Of a stretch of DNA of 64,000 nt, positions 9,178 to 18,131 are shown one piece after another. This DNA is from Paraburkholderia sp. CNPSo 3274 (lineage in GTDB: Bacteria > Pseudomonadota > Gammaproteobacteria > Burkholderiales > Burkholderiaceae): assembly GCF_024206475.1 (NCBI RefSeq), contig NZ_JAMBPR010000019.1, forward strand, positions 62,001 to 126,000, in the 5' to 3' direction. The notes under the pieces were generated by a model, which worked only from the letters and a program-made list of their open reading frames with translations, did no database searches and was not told the origin of the DNA. Positions within the stretch are counted from its first letter, which is position 1, and the number at the start of each line of letters is the position of its first letter. A program made the translations under genes and the position numbers.

Positions 9178-9402
9178 ATTTCTCGGTATCCAACGAAATA
9201 GCGAATCATTATATCGGCAGCATGTCCCGTGCCACGGGGCTGGCGCAAAATGCCGCAAAACTGTCACGCGCCTGGCATAGGTGTTGCGGCAGTGCGACGT
9301 GCGTGCGGAGCCCTACACACCGGCACGCAAGAACCTACGGAGCGAGATAGACTATCTGAGGGGTGCCGTCTGGAAATCTGACGTGACGTCAGGAGAATAC
9401 GC

Positions 9403-12400
9403 ATGAACCGCCCATCGGTACGCTTTCCTGCTCGCGCCGCTGGCGCTGGCTCACTCTTCCGGTGGGTCAAGTGGGGATTCGTCGTCGCGTTTCTCGCCGC
9501 CCTCGTCATCATCGCGCGCATCGTTCAGATCGAAATCGATACGTCGCGCCTGCAAGCCCGCTACCTCTCCGAACTCACGCGCGACATAGGCTTTACGGTC
9601 GAGAACGGGCCGAGTCACAGCATCCGCTTTCCCACCACGAACGGGCCATACGACGTGCGGCTCGGCTATGCGCAACTGCCCACCTTCGAGAACCGGCTTG
9701 CGGAACGCGGTTTCGCGATCGCGGCACAGGCGCGCGATTCGGACCGCATGATCGCCGTGGCCGACGAGGGGCTTTTCCTGCCCTTCGATGAAAAAGATCA
9801 GGCCGGGATCGTGCTGCGCGACGCGTCGGGTGCGACGCTCTTCCATACGCGTTATCCGCAGCGCGCGTACGAGAATTTCGACGCGGTGCCGGCCGTGGTG
9901 CGCGACTCGCTGCTTTTCATCGAAGACAAATACCTGCTGGCCCAGGACCAACCGAACCGCAACCCGGCCATCGACTGGGGGCGCTTTAGCCGCGCGCTCG
10001 TCGACCAGGGTGCGCGCCTCGTGAACCAGCATCAGCAAACGCCGGGCGGCAGCACGCTCGCCACGCAGATCGAGAAGTTCCGGCACTCGGCGGGCGGCCG
10101 CACCTCCACGCCGCCGGAGAAGCTGCGCCAGATCGCGTCCGCTTCGCTGCGCGCTTATCTGGACGGCCCGCAGACCATGCCCGCGCGCCAGCAGATTCTC
10201 GTGCACTACCTGAATTCGGTGCCACTTTCCGCCAAGCCGGGTGTGGGCGAAGTCAACGGTCTCGGCGACGGCCTTGCCGCCTGGTATGGGCGCGACTTCC
10301 GCGACGTCAATCGTATCCTGCGCGCGCCGCTTACGCCCGAGACGCTCGACGCGCAGGCGCTGGCGTTCCGCCAGGTGCTCTCGCTGCTGATCGCTCAGCG
10401 CGCGCCTTCGTACTTCCTGCAAAAGAACAACGACGGACTCGCGAAGCTGACCGACAGCTATATCCGCCTGCTCGGCGCCGGCGGCGTGATTACGCCGGCG
10501 CTGCGCGACGCCGCGCTCGCCACGCAGCTCACGCTCGACCGCTCGAAGCCGTCGCAGCGCGTGCCGGTTTCATTCGTGGAGCGCAAGGCGGTGCTGACGC
10601 TGCGCACCCAGCTCATGCAGGCGCTGGGCCTGACGACGCTTTACGACCTCGACCGCCTCGATCTCACTGCCACGGCCACGCTCGTCGACAGCGTGCAGCA
10701 GGCCGTGGGCGACCGCCTTGCCGACGCCGCGACGAAGGACGGCGCGCGCCAGGCGGGTCTGGTCGGCTTCGAGATGCTGCGCCCTTCCGACGATCCATCG
10801 AAGATCGCGTATAGCTTCACGCTGTTCGAGCGCAGCAACGGCGAGAACCTCGTGCGCGTGCAAACGGACAGCGTGAACCAGCCGTTCGACATCAATTCGG
10901 GCGCACGCCTGAATCTGGGGTCGACGGCGAAGCTGCGCACGCTCGTGACGTATCTGCAGATCGTGAGCGCGCTGCACGCGCGCTACGCGGCCGATGACGC
11001 CAAGTCGCTGCGCGCGATGCTGCCGCAAGTCGATCCGAGCGACGCGCTCACGCGCTGGGCGATCGACTATCTTTCGAAGACGTCCGACCGCTCGCTGCAT
11101 TCCATGCTGGAAGCGGCCGTCGAGCGCAAGTACTCGGCCAACCCGGGCGAGACGTTCTACACCGGCGGCGGCGCGCAGAGTTTCAATAATTTCGAGTCGA
11201 GCGACAACGCGCAAATTCTCACCGTGCACCGCGCGTTCCAGCATTCGGTGAATCTGGTGTTCGTGCGGCTCATGCGCGACATCGTTCACTACGAGATGAT
11301 CCAGACTTCGGGGCCACCCGCGCAATGGCTCGACGATCCTGTCGTGCGCACGGGTTTTCTCACGCAGTTTTCCGATGGCGAGAGCCAGGTTTACATGAAG
11401 CGCTTCTACACGCGCTACGCGGGCAAGAGCAGCGACGAAGCGCTGGCGATTTTGCTGCAGCACACGCGCAAGGGCCCGGCGCGCATTGCGACCGTGCTGC
11501 GCAGTGTGAACCCCGACGGCAAACTGCCGTGGTTCGATGCACAGATGCGCGCGCAACTAAAGAACACAAAGTTCCAGTGGCTCGACGACGAAGACCTCGC
11601 GCACTACTACGATAAATACGCAATCAACAAATTCAATCTCAACGATCGCGGCTATATTGCGGGCATTCATCCGCTCGAACTGTGGCTGCTGAATTACTTG
11701 CGCGCGCATCCAGATGCGACGCTCGCGCAGGTCCAGCAGGTGAGCCGCGACACGCGCCTTTACACCTATAGCTGGCTCTTCAAGACGAAGTATCACGCTA
11801 CCCAGAACCGGCGGATTCGCCACATGATCGAGTTGCGCGCGTATGACGCGATCGGCAAGTCCTGGCGCGCGGTCGGTTATCCGTTCGACAGCATCACGCC
11901 GTCGTTTGGCGCCGCGATCGGTGCTTCGGGCGACCGGCCCGCGGCGCTCGCTCAGCTCATCGGCCTGATTTCGAGCAATGGCGAAAAGCTGCCGACGCAC
12001 AGCTTCGAGTCGCTCGACTTCGCGCGCGGCACGCCTTACGAGACGCACTTCGTTCATGCATCCACGCCGCCGCAAGCGCTCGTTTCGCCGGATATTTCGC
12101 AAGTGGTGCGCGAGCTGCTGACGTCGGTGGTGGAGGGCGGCACGGCCAAGCGCCTCGCCGACGGCATGACGCTCCCCGACGGCAAGACGCTGCCGGTCTA
12201 CGGCAAGACCGGCACCGGCGACCAGCGCTTCAACGTGTACGCGCCGGGCGCGCGCCTCATCGAATCGCGCAAGGTGAACCGGAGCGCGACCTTCGTGTTC
12301 GTGATCGGCAACCGTTTCTACGGCACGCTCACGGCATGGGTGCATGAGCCGTATGCGGCGCGCTATACGTTCACGAGTGCGCTGTCCGTGCAACTGCTGA

Positions 12401-12573
12401 AGTCGCTCGCGCCCGTGTTGCAGCCGCTGCTCGAATCCAGGTCCGGCACGGGCGGCGATGCGAAACCCGATCCTGTCCACGCCGCGCAGCAGATGACGCT
12501 CATCGACCCGCAATCGGGCGAAATGCGCCGTGTGGTGTGGAACGGCAATGCGCTCGAACTCGAGCCGCGCTGA
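9403..12573 (+). CDS. Large class A-type penicillin-binding protein (GT51 + transpeptidase)
   Basis: At 1056 residues this is a bifunctional peptidoglycan synthase candidate. A membrane anchor lies at about 22-46. The GT51 glycosyltransferase part shows LLFIEDKYLL with the presumed catalytic Glu (E174) and TPGGSTLATQIEK (213-225). The transpeptidase motifs are S507-T-A-K510, S615-V-N617 and K935-T-G-T. It would act on the periplasmic side of the inner membrane. The distance from SxN to KTG (about 320 residues) is much longer than in E. coli PBP1b (about 125), so a large insertion sits inside the penicillin-binding domain. AGGAG precedes the ATG. The gene stands alone. Confidence 0.85.
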   Translation: MNRPSVRFPARAAGAGSLFRWVKWGFVVAFLAALVIIARIVQIEIDTSRLQARYLSELTRDIGFTVENGPSHSIRFPTTNGPYDVRLGYAQLPTFENRLAERGFAIAAQARDSDRMIAVADEGLFLPFDEKDQAGIVLRDASGATLFHTRYPQRAYENFDAVPAVVRDSLLFIEDKYLLAQDQPNRNPAIDWGRFSRALVDQGARLVNQHQQTPGGSTLATQIEKFRHSAGGRTSTPPEKLRQIASASLRAYLDGPQTMPARQQILVHYLNSVPLSAKPGVGEVNGLGDGLAAWYGRDFRDVNRILRAPLTPETLDAQALAFRQVLSLLIAQRAPSYFLQKNNDGLAKLTDSYIRLLGAGGVITPALRDAALATQLTLDRSKPSQRVPVSFVERKAVLTLRTQLMQALGLTTLYDLDRLDLTATATLVDSVQQAVGDRLADAATKDGARQAGLVGFEMLRPSDDPSKIAYSFTLFERSNGENLVRVQTDSVNQPFDINSGARLNLGSTAKLRTLVTYLQIVSALHARYAADDAKSLRAMLPQVDPSDALTRWAIDYLSKTSDRSLHSMLEAAVERKYSANPGETFYTGGGAQSFNNFESSDNAQILTVHRAFQHSVNLVFVRLMRDIVHYEMIQTSGPPAQWLDDPVVRTGFLTQFSDGESQVYMKRFYTRYAGKSSDEALAILLQHTRKGPARIATVLRSVNPDGKLPWFDAQMRAQLKNTKFQWLDDEDLAHYYDKYAINKFNLNDRGYIAGIHPLELWLLNYLRAHPDATLAQVQQVSRDTRLYTYSWLFKTKYHATQNRRIRHMIELRAYDAIGKSWRAVGYPFDSITPSFGAAIGASGDRPAALAQLIGLISSNGEKLPTHSFESLDFARGTPYETHFVHASTPPQALVSPDISQVVRELLTSVVEGGTAKRLADGMTLPDGKTLPVYGKTGTGDQRFNVYAPGARLIESRKVNRSATFVFVIGNRFYGTLTAWVHEPYAARYTFTSALSVQLLKSLAPVLQPLLESRSGTGGDAKPDPVHAAQQMTLIDPQSGEMRRVVWNGNALELEPR

Positions 12574-12599
12574 TTCAGGTTATTCGGAATCCAAAGGAA

Positions 12600-12637
12600 A
12601 ACGCGAGGCTTCGCGCAGATGCGCCAAGCCTCGCGTT
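12600..12637. terminator. Probable bidirectional terminator
   Basis: A 12-bp stem (AACGCGAGGCTT and its complement) surrounds a 14-base loop between the convergent genes ending at 12573 (+) and 12651 (-). T-rich tracts follow on both strands (TTCTTCTTT on plus, TTTTCCTTT on minus). Confidence 0.75.
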
Positions 12638-12650
12638 CTTCTTTGTGCGG

Positions 12651-13199
12651 TCAATATCCGCTAGGCGGCGGAGGCGGCGACCCCGGCGGGGGCGGCGGCA
12701 AATAGCGCGGTTGCGGCGCTGTCTGGAACTGCTGCTGTGGCGCCTGGAACTGCTGGGGCTGCGACATCGTCATGTTGCCAGGCGCCGGTATGCGGTTGCC
12801 GGTGGCGTACATGCATTGCAGATAAGCGTAGTCGTAACGGCGCTGCACGTCCCACGCGGAACCCTGTGCGTTGCCCATGCCGACCGCACTGCCCGCTAGC
12901 AGGCCCGCGCCCGCGCCAATGGCCGCGCCCTGGCCACCGCCAAATGCGGCGCCCGCGGCCGCGCCGAGCGCCGTACCGACCACGGCGCTGCCCAAGCCGG
13001 CGCCGGTTGCGGCCTGGTTCGTGGTGACGCCGCCTACCTGCTGAAAGGCGAACTGGCGGCAATTCGCGTCGTCGGCGCGGAACTGATCGAAAGTCTTGCC
13101 CGTGCCAGGCAGCGCCATCACGCTCGGCCCCGTGGGCGTCACGGCGCATGCGCTCAGCAGCCCCGCGGTGGCGAGTAGCGCGAGATACGTGTATTTCAT
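12651..13199 (-). CDS. Glycine-zipper lipoprotein
   Basis: This 182-residue protein starts with a lipoprotein signal (MKYTYLALLATAGLLSAC, lipobox LSAC). It then carries a classic glycine-zipper stretch (about 75-115: GLGSAVVGTALGAAAGAAFGG and continuing small-residue repeats), followed by a Gln-rich and Pro-rich tail ending PPPPPSGY. Glycine-zipper lipoproteins such as SlyB/OmpA-like YMGG proteins associate with the outer membrane, and the zipper probably packs in or on the membrane. It is next to, and in the same direction as, the exported protein gene at 13225. It converges with the PBP gene. Confidence 0.82.
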   Translation of the reverse strand: MKYTYLALLATAGLLSACAVTPTGPSVMALPGTGKTFDQFRADDANCRQFAFQQVGGVTTNQAATGAGLGSAVVGTALGAAAGAAFGGGQGAAIGAGAGLLAGSAVGMGNAQGSAWDVQRRYDYAYLQCMYATGNRIPAPGNMTMSQPQQFQAPQQQFQTAPQPRYLPPPPPGSPPPPPSGY

Positions 13200-13224
13200 T
13201 TGCGGCTCGATATCGTCAAGGGGT

Positions 13225-13623
13225 TCAGTTCGAAGGCGCCGGCTGGGCGGGAACCGCGCGCCAGCCCGACGCACATTGCTTTACATAGGGATAGTAGGTT
13301 TTCGACTCGTCGCAGTAATACCAGGTGTCGGCGTTTGCCTGCTGGTCGCCCGCTGCATCGCCAGGCGGGGCGTTGACGGGGCCCTGCTGCGGGTCCATTG
13401 CGGGGGCGCCGGCTTGCCCCTGCTCGATGTAGTCGGGCGCCTGCGGCGGGGGCGGCGCGACGATGACGGGCGGCGGCCCGTAGTAGTAGGGCGCGGGCGC
13501 GACCGGGTAGTAATACGGCACGCCGGCGCCGAAATACACGCCGACACGCGCCGCCTGTGCTACGCCGCACACGCCGATAAGCGCGGCCGCAGCGGCCCCG
13601 AGAAACAGTTTCGACCTTCTCAC
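13225..13623 (-). CDS. Secreted Tyr/Pro-rich hypothetical protein (132 aa)
   Basis: A GTG start at 13623 is preferred because TGGAGA sits 6 bases upstream and the product then begins with a clean signal peptide (MRRSKLF, a hydrophobic run, cleavage near GVAQA-ARV). The mature part has PYYYPVAPAPYYYGPPP and a C-terminal domain WYYCDESKTYYPYVKQC with a likely disulphide. Proteins with this YCDxSKxYYPYVxxC ending are common in Burkholderia envelopes; their function is unknown. A start at 13656 is possible but would add an unusual 11-residue lead. Confidence 0.72.
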   Translation of the reverse strand: MRRSKLFLGAAAAALIGVCGVAQAARVGVYFGAGVPYYYPVAPAPYYYGPPPVIVAPPPPQAPDYIEQGQAGAPAMDPQQGPVNAPPGDAAGDQQANADTWYYCDESKTYYPYVKQCASGWRAVPAQPAPSN

Positions 13624-13964
13624 ACACGATCTCCAGAAACGGGCAGGCTGGGGCAACGGCGTGCGCCAGCCAATTATCGAACGCTATGACATTGGCGGAA
13701 CCAATGCAATTACGGGAGTTGCACCGATTTTTCGAGTTGTTACAGAAGGCGCATGGCTGGCGGGGCGCAAAGGGCGCCCGGAGCGCGTACGGCGCGCAAC
13801 GGCACGCTTCGCGGCCCATATTTCACAGAAATGCGCGCAATGCGGCACGCGCGTACGTCGCCCGTTTGTAATAATTGGATAGATGTAGGCTTTTCGTCAG
13901 ATTGTCATGGACTCCTCGCGCCTCACCGCTATAGCGCGCCGCCGTGCGCTTTTATAATTAATAA
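13624..13964. other. Intergenic region without a recognised gene
   Basis: Between the secreted-protein start and the candidate transcript at 13965 I find no gene with a ribosome site or known motif. The end of the stretch carries a perfect TATAAT at 13953-13958. The short open frames here have ordinary GC-rich shadow composition. Confidence 0.45.
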
Positions 13965-14116
13965 GGAATCCGACATGAATGAGGGTCTTGCTTGTCTCGT
14001 CGCGATGTCGCTGCTCATGGCGCGGGCCGCGCGTCGGCGGCTATGCGGCGTGCATGGATCGCGAGTCGCACGAGCAATATCCGAGACGAAAGCGCATTGT
14101 AAAGTGCGTTTTTTTT
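13965..14116 (+). ncRNA. Candidate short transcript (promoter -10 to terminator)
   Basis: A perfect TATAAT lies at 13953-13958, so transcription would begin near 13965. A stem of CGCATT with bulged complement AAGTGCG (14093-14108) followed by eight T (14109-14116) forms a terminator about 150 nt later. A 47-codon frame from ATG 13975 (AAGGA upstream) reads straight through that terminator before stopping, which speaks against a protein and for an RNA. The -35 region is poor, so confidence is limited. Confidence 0.35.
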
Positions 14117-14264
14117 AAAAAAGTCGAATAAGTCGGATCTAAAACGTTTTCAATGTCCATTGCATGAAATGGCATTTTATTTACGAATTTATCATTAAAT
14201 GGGGATTCGGATTGAAGCGCTTGCGTCTCATGGAAAAATCGTCACGCAATTGCGAGTGAGTGCC

Positions 14265-14280
14265 CAAACGAAAACGTTTG
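14265..14280. promoter_or_regulatory. 16-bp dyad upstream of the chemoreceptor gene
   Basis: CAAACG-AAAA-CGTTTG forms a symmetric site 180 bp before the receptor start. A related palindrome AAAACGTTTT lies at 14141-14150. Both share the ACGTTT core, suggesting two sites for one regulator of the chemotaxis block. The regulator is unknown. Confidence 0.35.
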
Positions 14281-14459
14281 CCTTAGCACAAACCACTGGT
14301 CAAGTTACCCAAATAGTGAGCCGTTAAAGCACAGGAAGAGGCGCAGCATCCATGCGCCACGAGCACTACAAAAAAATCCGAGAGAAATCGCCCGAGCCTG
14401 ACGGCGGCACGCCGCAATCCGATTTGCATCGAAAGCGAGACCAATACGAGGGCAAGACT

Positions 14460-16178
14460 ATGGAACAATCGACACCGGATCGTCAGATCGAATTACGCGA
14501 ATTAAGCGCAGTCAATGCGGCGCTAAATCGTGTGCAGGCTGTAATCGAATTCGACCTTCAGGGCACCATTCTTCACGCCAACGAAAATTTTCTCGCGACA
14601 CTCGGCTATACGCTCGAGGAAGTGCGCGGCAAGCATCACCGGATGTTCTGTGATCCTGATTATGCTCGTACCGAGGCTTACCGCCAGTTCTGGGAGCGGC
14701 TTGGCCGCGGCGAGTTCGACCGCGGCGAATACCGGCGCGTGGGGCGCGGCGGCCGTGAGATCTGGATCAACGCTTCGTACAACCCGGTGATCGACGAAAG
14801 CGGCCGCCCTTACAAGGTCATCAAGTTCGCCACCGATATCACTGCCGTCAAGCAGCAGCACGCGGAATACGAAGGACGCCTGCGCGCCATCGACAAGGCG
14901 CAGGCGGTGATCGAGTTCGACACGGGCGGCATCGTGCTGCACGCGAACCAGAACTTCCTCGACACGCTGGGCTATCGCCTCGAAGAAATTCTCGGCAAGC
15001 ACCACCGTTTGTTCTGCGAGGAGCCGTACGCAGCCAGCCCCGACTATCGCGAGTTCTGGGCCAAGCTCAATCGCGGCGAGTTCGACGCGGGCCGTTACAA
15101 GCGCATCGCCAAGGGCGGCCGCGTGGTCTGGATCCAGGCGACCTATAACCCCATCTTCGACGTGAATGGCCGCCTCTACAAGGTCATCAAGTTCGCCAAT
15201 GACGTGACCGCCCAGGTCGAACTCGAAGAGAGCGTGCAGCGCCGCGCGCAAGACGATCAACGCAAGGTCGAGAAACTGCTTGGCGTGGTGAGCCGCGCGG
15301 CCGCCGGCGACCTGACGGGCGACGTCGAGGTGCATGGCGAGGAGCCGATCGACCAGCTGGCCTCCGGCATCAAGGGCATGATGAGCGACCTCGCGAGCGT
15401 GATCGGCAAGGTGGTCGAATCGGCGGGCACCTTCAAGGACTCTTCGCAGGACATCGCCGCGCGCGCGGACACCGTGGCGAGCGGCGCGCAATTGCTCGGC
15501 GCGACGGTCGAGGAAATGAACGCGTCGATCGAGGAACTCACCGCTTCCATCAACTCGATCGCTGACAACTCGCGCGGCGCGGACCAGCTCGCCAAGGACA
15601 CGCAACAGGAAGCGGAGCGCGGCGCGAAGGCCGTGACGCGTTCGATCGAGGCCATGGAGCTGATCAACCGCTCGTCTGAGGATATCGGCGAGATCATCAA
15701 GGTCATAGGCGAGATCATCAAGGTCATTGGCGAGATCGCCAGTCAGACCAATCTGCTCGCGTTCAACGCGGCGATCGAGGCCGCACGCGCGGGCGAACAC
15801 GGCCTCGGCTTCTCCGTGGTCGCCGACGAAGTGCGCAAGCTCGCTGAACGCTCTTCGCAGGCAACAAAGGAAATCTCGAAGCTCATCAACGAGTCGGTGA
15901 AACGCGTGGCGCAGGGCAGCGAAATTTCGAAGCAGGCAGGCGAGGCGTTCGAGAAGATCGTGGCTGGCGTGAGCCGCACGACCCAGGCCATTTCGGAAAT
16001 TTCATGCGGCGCGGACGAGCAGCTCATTGCGGCCCGCGAAGTGAGCACCGCGATCCAGCAGGTGGCCGAGGAAACCGAGAAGTCGGCGGGCGCGTGCGAC
16101 ACGATCGCGCGCGCGGCAGCGTCGCTCAAGGGCGGAGCGCTGGGTCTCGACACGACGGTGGCGCGCTTCGTGGTGTGA
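14460..16178 (+). CDS. Soluble double-PAS methyl-accepting chemotaxis protein
   Basis: The 572-residue protein has no membrane helix. Two PAS domains (about 20-130 and 140-250) are near repeats of each other, each with the HANxNFLxTLGYxLEE and GKHHRxFC pattern. A chemoreceptor signalling domain follows, with the tip sequence [22 protein letters not shown]. The layout resembles Pseudomonas BdlA-type cytoplasmic receptors that sense redox or energy state. ATG 14460 is chosen because GAGGG sits 6 bases upstream; a longer start at 14352 is possible. A 7-residue unit EIIKVIG is duplicated at 411-424, adding one heptad to only one arm of the hairpin. It is the first gene of a chemotaxis set. Confidence 0.9.
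   Translation: MEQSTPDRQIELRELSAVNAALNRVQAVIEFDLQGTILHANENFLATLGYTLEEVRGKHHRMFCDPDYARTEAYRQFWERLGRGEFDRGEYRRVGRGGREIWINASYNPVIDESGRPYKVIKFATDITAVKQQHAEYEGRLRAIDKAQAVIEFDTGGIVLHANQNFLDTLGYRLEEILGKHHRLFCEEPYAASPDYREFWAKLNRGEFDAGRYKRIAKGGRVVWIQATYNPIFDVNGRLYKVIKFANDVTAQVELEESVQRRAQDDQRKVEKLLGVVSRAAAGDLTGDVEVHGEEPIDQLASGIKGMMSDLASVIGKVVESAGTFKDSSQDIAARADTVASGAQLLGATVEEMNASIEELTASINSIADNSRGADQLAKDTQQEAERGAKAVTRSIEAMELINRSSEDIGEIIKVIGEIIKVIGEIASQTNLLAFNAAIEAARAGEHGLGFSVVADEVRKLAERSSQATKEISKLINESVKRVAQGSEISKQAGEAFEKIVAGVSRTTQAISEISCGADEQLIAAREVSTAIQQVAEETEKSAGACDTIARAAASLKGGALGLDTTVARFVV
15690..15731 (+). repeat. 21-bp tandem duplication inside the receptor gene
   Basis: Two adjacent 21-bp copies (15690-15710 and 15711-15731) differ at one wobble base and each encode Glu-Ile-Ile-Lys-Val-Ile-Gly. 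Family members normally have one copy directly before the EIASQTNLL tip. The duplication keeps the frame. Confidence 0.95.
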
Positions 16179-16193
16179 AGTCCGGAGGTTGTA

Positions 16194-17090
16194 GTGGATA
16201 TCGATCAGGATGCCGAATTGTCGGTGCGTAACGCGCTGTTCGATCAGGTGCGCCGACATACCGGCATTGCGATGAACGAGCGCAAGTGGACCATGCTCAA
16301 AGGCCGCCTGCGCCGCCGCATCATGACGCTCGGGCTGCCCGACTATCGCGACTACTTGCGCGTGCTCGACGGTAGCACGGACGAGGTGCGCGACTTCATC
16401 GATCTCGTGACGACGAACGAGACGTCGTTCTTTCGCACGCCGCGCATTTGGGAGTATCTCGCGCGCGAATTCCTGCCGCGATGGGCTGCGAAGCGAATGG
16501 GCGAGCCCTTGCGCGTCTGGTCGGCGGCGGCCTCGAGCGGCGAGGAAGCGTGGACGACGGCCATGCTCTGCGAGGAGTTCCGTTTGCAGCATCCCGCGCT
16601 GCGTTATGCGATCGTCGGCACCGATATCTCGGACGGCATTCTTGCGAACGCGCGTGCCGGCAACTACGCCGGCCGCAGCATGGAGAGCCTGCGCCAACAG
16701 CGGCCGGAACTCGTGCCGCGGTATTTCCGTGGCGACTCGGCGGCAATCAGCGTGAACGAGGCTTTGCGCTCGCACGTGAGCTTTCGCCGTCACAACCTTT
16801 ACGACGTGCCGCGCGATCTGGGCCCGTTCGATCTGGTCTTGTTGCGCAACGTACTGATCTATTTCGATCTCGAAGGCCAGAAGGCCGTGCTCGCCAACGT
16901 TCGGCGCGCGATGCGGCCAGGCGCCGTGCTGATCGTGGGCGAGTCCGAATCGTTGAGCCGTGTCACGGCCTCTCCTGTGGCGCTCGCGTGGGACATACGG
17001 GCTCGCGCACTGTCTGCTGCCCGAGCCCGTAGGAGGCGCGCCGGCCGCCGGCGCTTCGCAGGCCGGCAACGGCGCGAAGTATGTGATTGA
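16194..17090 (+). CDS. cheR: CheR chemoreceptor methyltransferase with abnormal C-terminus
   Basis: CheR uses S-adenosylmethionine to methylate glutamates of chemoreceptors. Residues 1-about 265 give a full CheR: an N-terminal helical domain, TNETSFFRTP (75-84), the SAM region RVWSAAASSGEEAWTTAM, TDIS, and LRNVLIYFDLEGQKAV with GAVLIVGESESL. After GESESL the sequence departs from the family (VALAWDIRARALSAARARRRR) and ends in a basic tail overlapping cheD in another frame. VALAWD resembles the CheD motif that normally follows GSC, so a deletion with frameshift probably joined cheR and cheD. GTG 16194 has CCGGAGG upstream. Confidence 0.85.
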   Translation: MDIDQDAELSVRNALFDQVRRHTGIAMNERKWTMLKGRLRRRIMTLGLPDYRDYLRVLDGSTDEVRDFIDLVTTNETSFFRTPRIWEYLAREFLPRWAAKRMGEPLRVWSAAASSGEEAWTTAMLCEEFRLQHPALRYAIVGTDISDGILANARAGNYAGRSMESLRQQRPELVPRYFRGDSAAISVNEALRSHVSFRRHNLYDVPRDLGPFDLVLLRNVLIYFDLEGQKAVLANVRRAMRPGAVLIVGESESLSRVTASPVALAWDIRARALSAARARRRRAGRRRFAGRQRREVCD

Positions 17091-17403
17091 AGCCTTGCCG
17101 AAACTGCTCGCCATGATGCACGCGGACGAGGCCCGCGAAGGCGATATCGAGGCCGTGCTCGCGGGCGGCGCGAACATGATGCACCATCGCACGACGATCC
17201 ACGAACCGATCGGAGAACTGAACGTTCGCATCGCGCGCCAAATGCTGGCGCACGCACGCCTGAAGCTCGTGCACGTCGACGTGGGCGGCGAGTGCGGACG
17301 CCAGTTGACCATCGACTGCGAGCAGCATCACTACGCCGTACGCCATTTCTCGCGGTCGCTCGAGCCGCAGTCGTCAGCTACGCCCTCGCAGTTGCGAGGA
17401 TAA
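16960..17403 (+). CDS. cheD: CheD-like receptor deamidase, N-terminally incomplete
   Basis: CheD deamidates receptor glutamines and, in some species, binds CheC or CheY. From YGLAHCLLPEP onward the product matches CheD (AKYVIEALPKLLAMM, VLAGGANMM, IHEPIGELNVRIARQML, VDVGGECGRQLTID). The N-terminal third that normally carries the TxLGSC loop with the catalytic Cys is missing from this frame. The ATG at 16960 gives only an unrelated lead MSRPLLWRSRGT. The catalytic His (GLAH) is present. It overlaps cheR by 131 bp in a different frame. Activity is doubtful without the Cys. cheW follows after 11 bp. Confidence 0.75.
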   Translation: MSRPLLWRSRGTYGLAHCLLPEPVGGAPAAGASQAGNGAKYVIEALPKLLAMMHADEAREGDIEAVLAGGANMMHHRTTIHEPIGELNVRIARQMLAHARLKLVHVDVGGECGRQLTIDCEQHHYAVRHFSRSLEPQSSATPSQLRG

Positions 17404-17414
17404 GGAGTCACCCG

Positions 17415-18110
17415 ATGAGTCTACGCACGCTTGCCGCCGGTCCGAACGTCGAGCTGTACGGTTCGTTCCATCTGGCGGGCACCGAACTGGCGCTGCCGGT
17501 GGCCGCCTTGCAGGAAGTCGTCAACCCGCCCGAGACGCTCACTGTGAACGCGGATGCGCTGTTTGCCAACGAGCGCGTCGTTGCGCTGGCTGGGGGTCAT
17601 CGCGATCTGTATCGAAACGCACTTGCGCAGGCGGCGCAAAAACGCGGCGCAGGCACGCGGCAAACGCTCGTCACGTTCCGCATCGGCCAGTTGATCGGCG
17701 TGCGGATCGCCCAACTGCGCGAGGTGATCGACTATCGCGACGACATCATGCATACGCCAGGCCTGCCCGGCGTCGTGCGCGGCATGCTGAACCTGCGCGG
17801 CGTGCTCGTGACCGTGATCGACGTGCGGGCGATGTACGGCATGCCGCCGTACGAGGATCTCGCGGTTGCGAAGATGCTCATTGTCGAATACGAGAGCGAG
17901 AAGTACGGACTGCTTGTCGATTCGATCGAGGATATTGTGACGCTGACCGGCTCGGCCCAGCTTACCTTGCCGCAGGCGTTCACGCGCAACGAAGGCATGC
18001 GCGTGCACAACGATATGCGCGAAGCCGTGGAACTGCCGGGCAAGGGCACGCTGATGCTGCTCGACCCTGCTTCGCTATGTGCGCGCGTGGCCGAGGAAGC
18101 GGCGGTCTGA
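17415..18110 (+). CDS. CheW-type coupling protein, first domain truncated
   Basis: CheW proteins link receptors to the kinase CheA. The C-terminal two thirds of this 231-residue protein form one complete CheW domain (TLVTFRIGQLIGVRIAQLREV, then LPGVVRGMLNLRGVLVTVIDVR and VDSIEDIVTL). The N-terminus begins a second CheW domain (ELYGSFHLAGTELALPVAALQEVVNPPETLT) that breaks off after about 40 residues. It looks like a tandem-CheW protein that lost most of its first domain in frame. AAGGAG stands 9 bases before ATG 17415. It is probably cotranscribed with the receptor, cheR and cheD. No cheA or cheB is nearby. Confidence 0.82.
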   Translation: MSLRTLAAGPNVELYGSFHLAGTELALPVAALQEVVNPPETLTVNADALFANERVVALAGGHRDLYRNALAQAAQKRGAGTRQTLVTFRIGQLIGVRIAQLREVIDYRDDIMHTPGLPGVVRGMLNLRGVLVTVIDVRAMYGMPPYEDLAVAKMLIVEYESEKYGLLVDSIEDIVTLTGSAQLTLPQAFTRNEGMRVHNDMREAVELPGKGTLMLLDPASLCARVAEEAAV

Positions 18111-18131
18111 TTGCCGGCCAGGGCGCGCCGG

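Noticed and set aside
14100..14131. Flagellar sigma-28 promoter for the chemotaxis block
   Set aside because: TAAAGTGC and GTCGAATA resemble the boxes, but the 15-base spacing is too long (about 11 expected) and the stretch is better read as terminator plus spacer.
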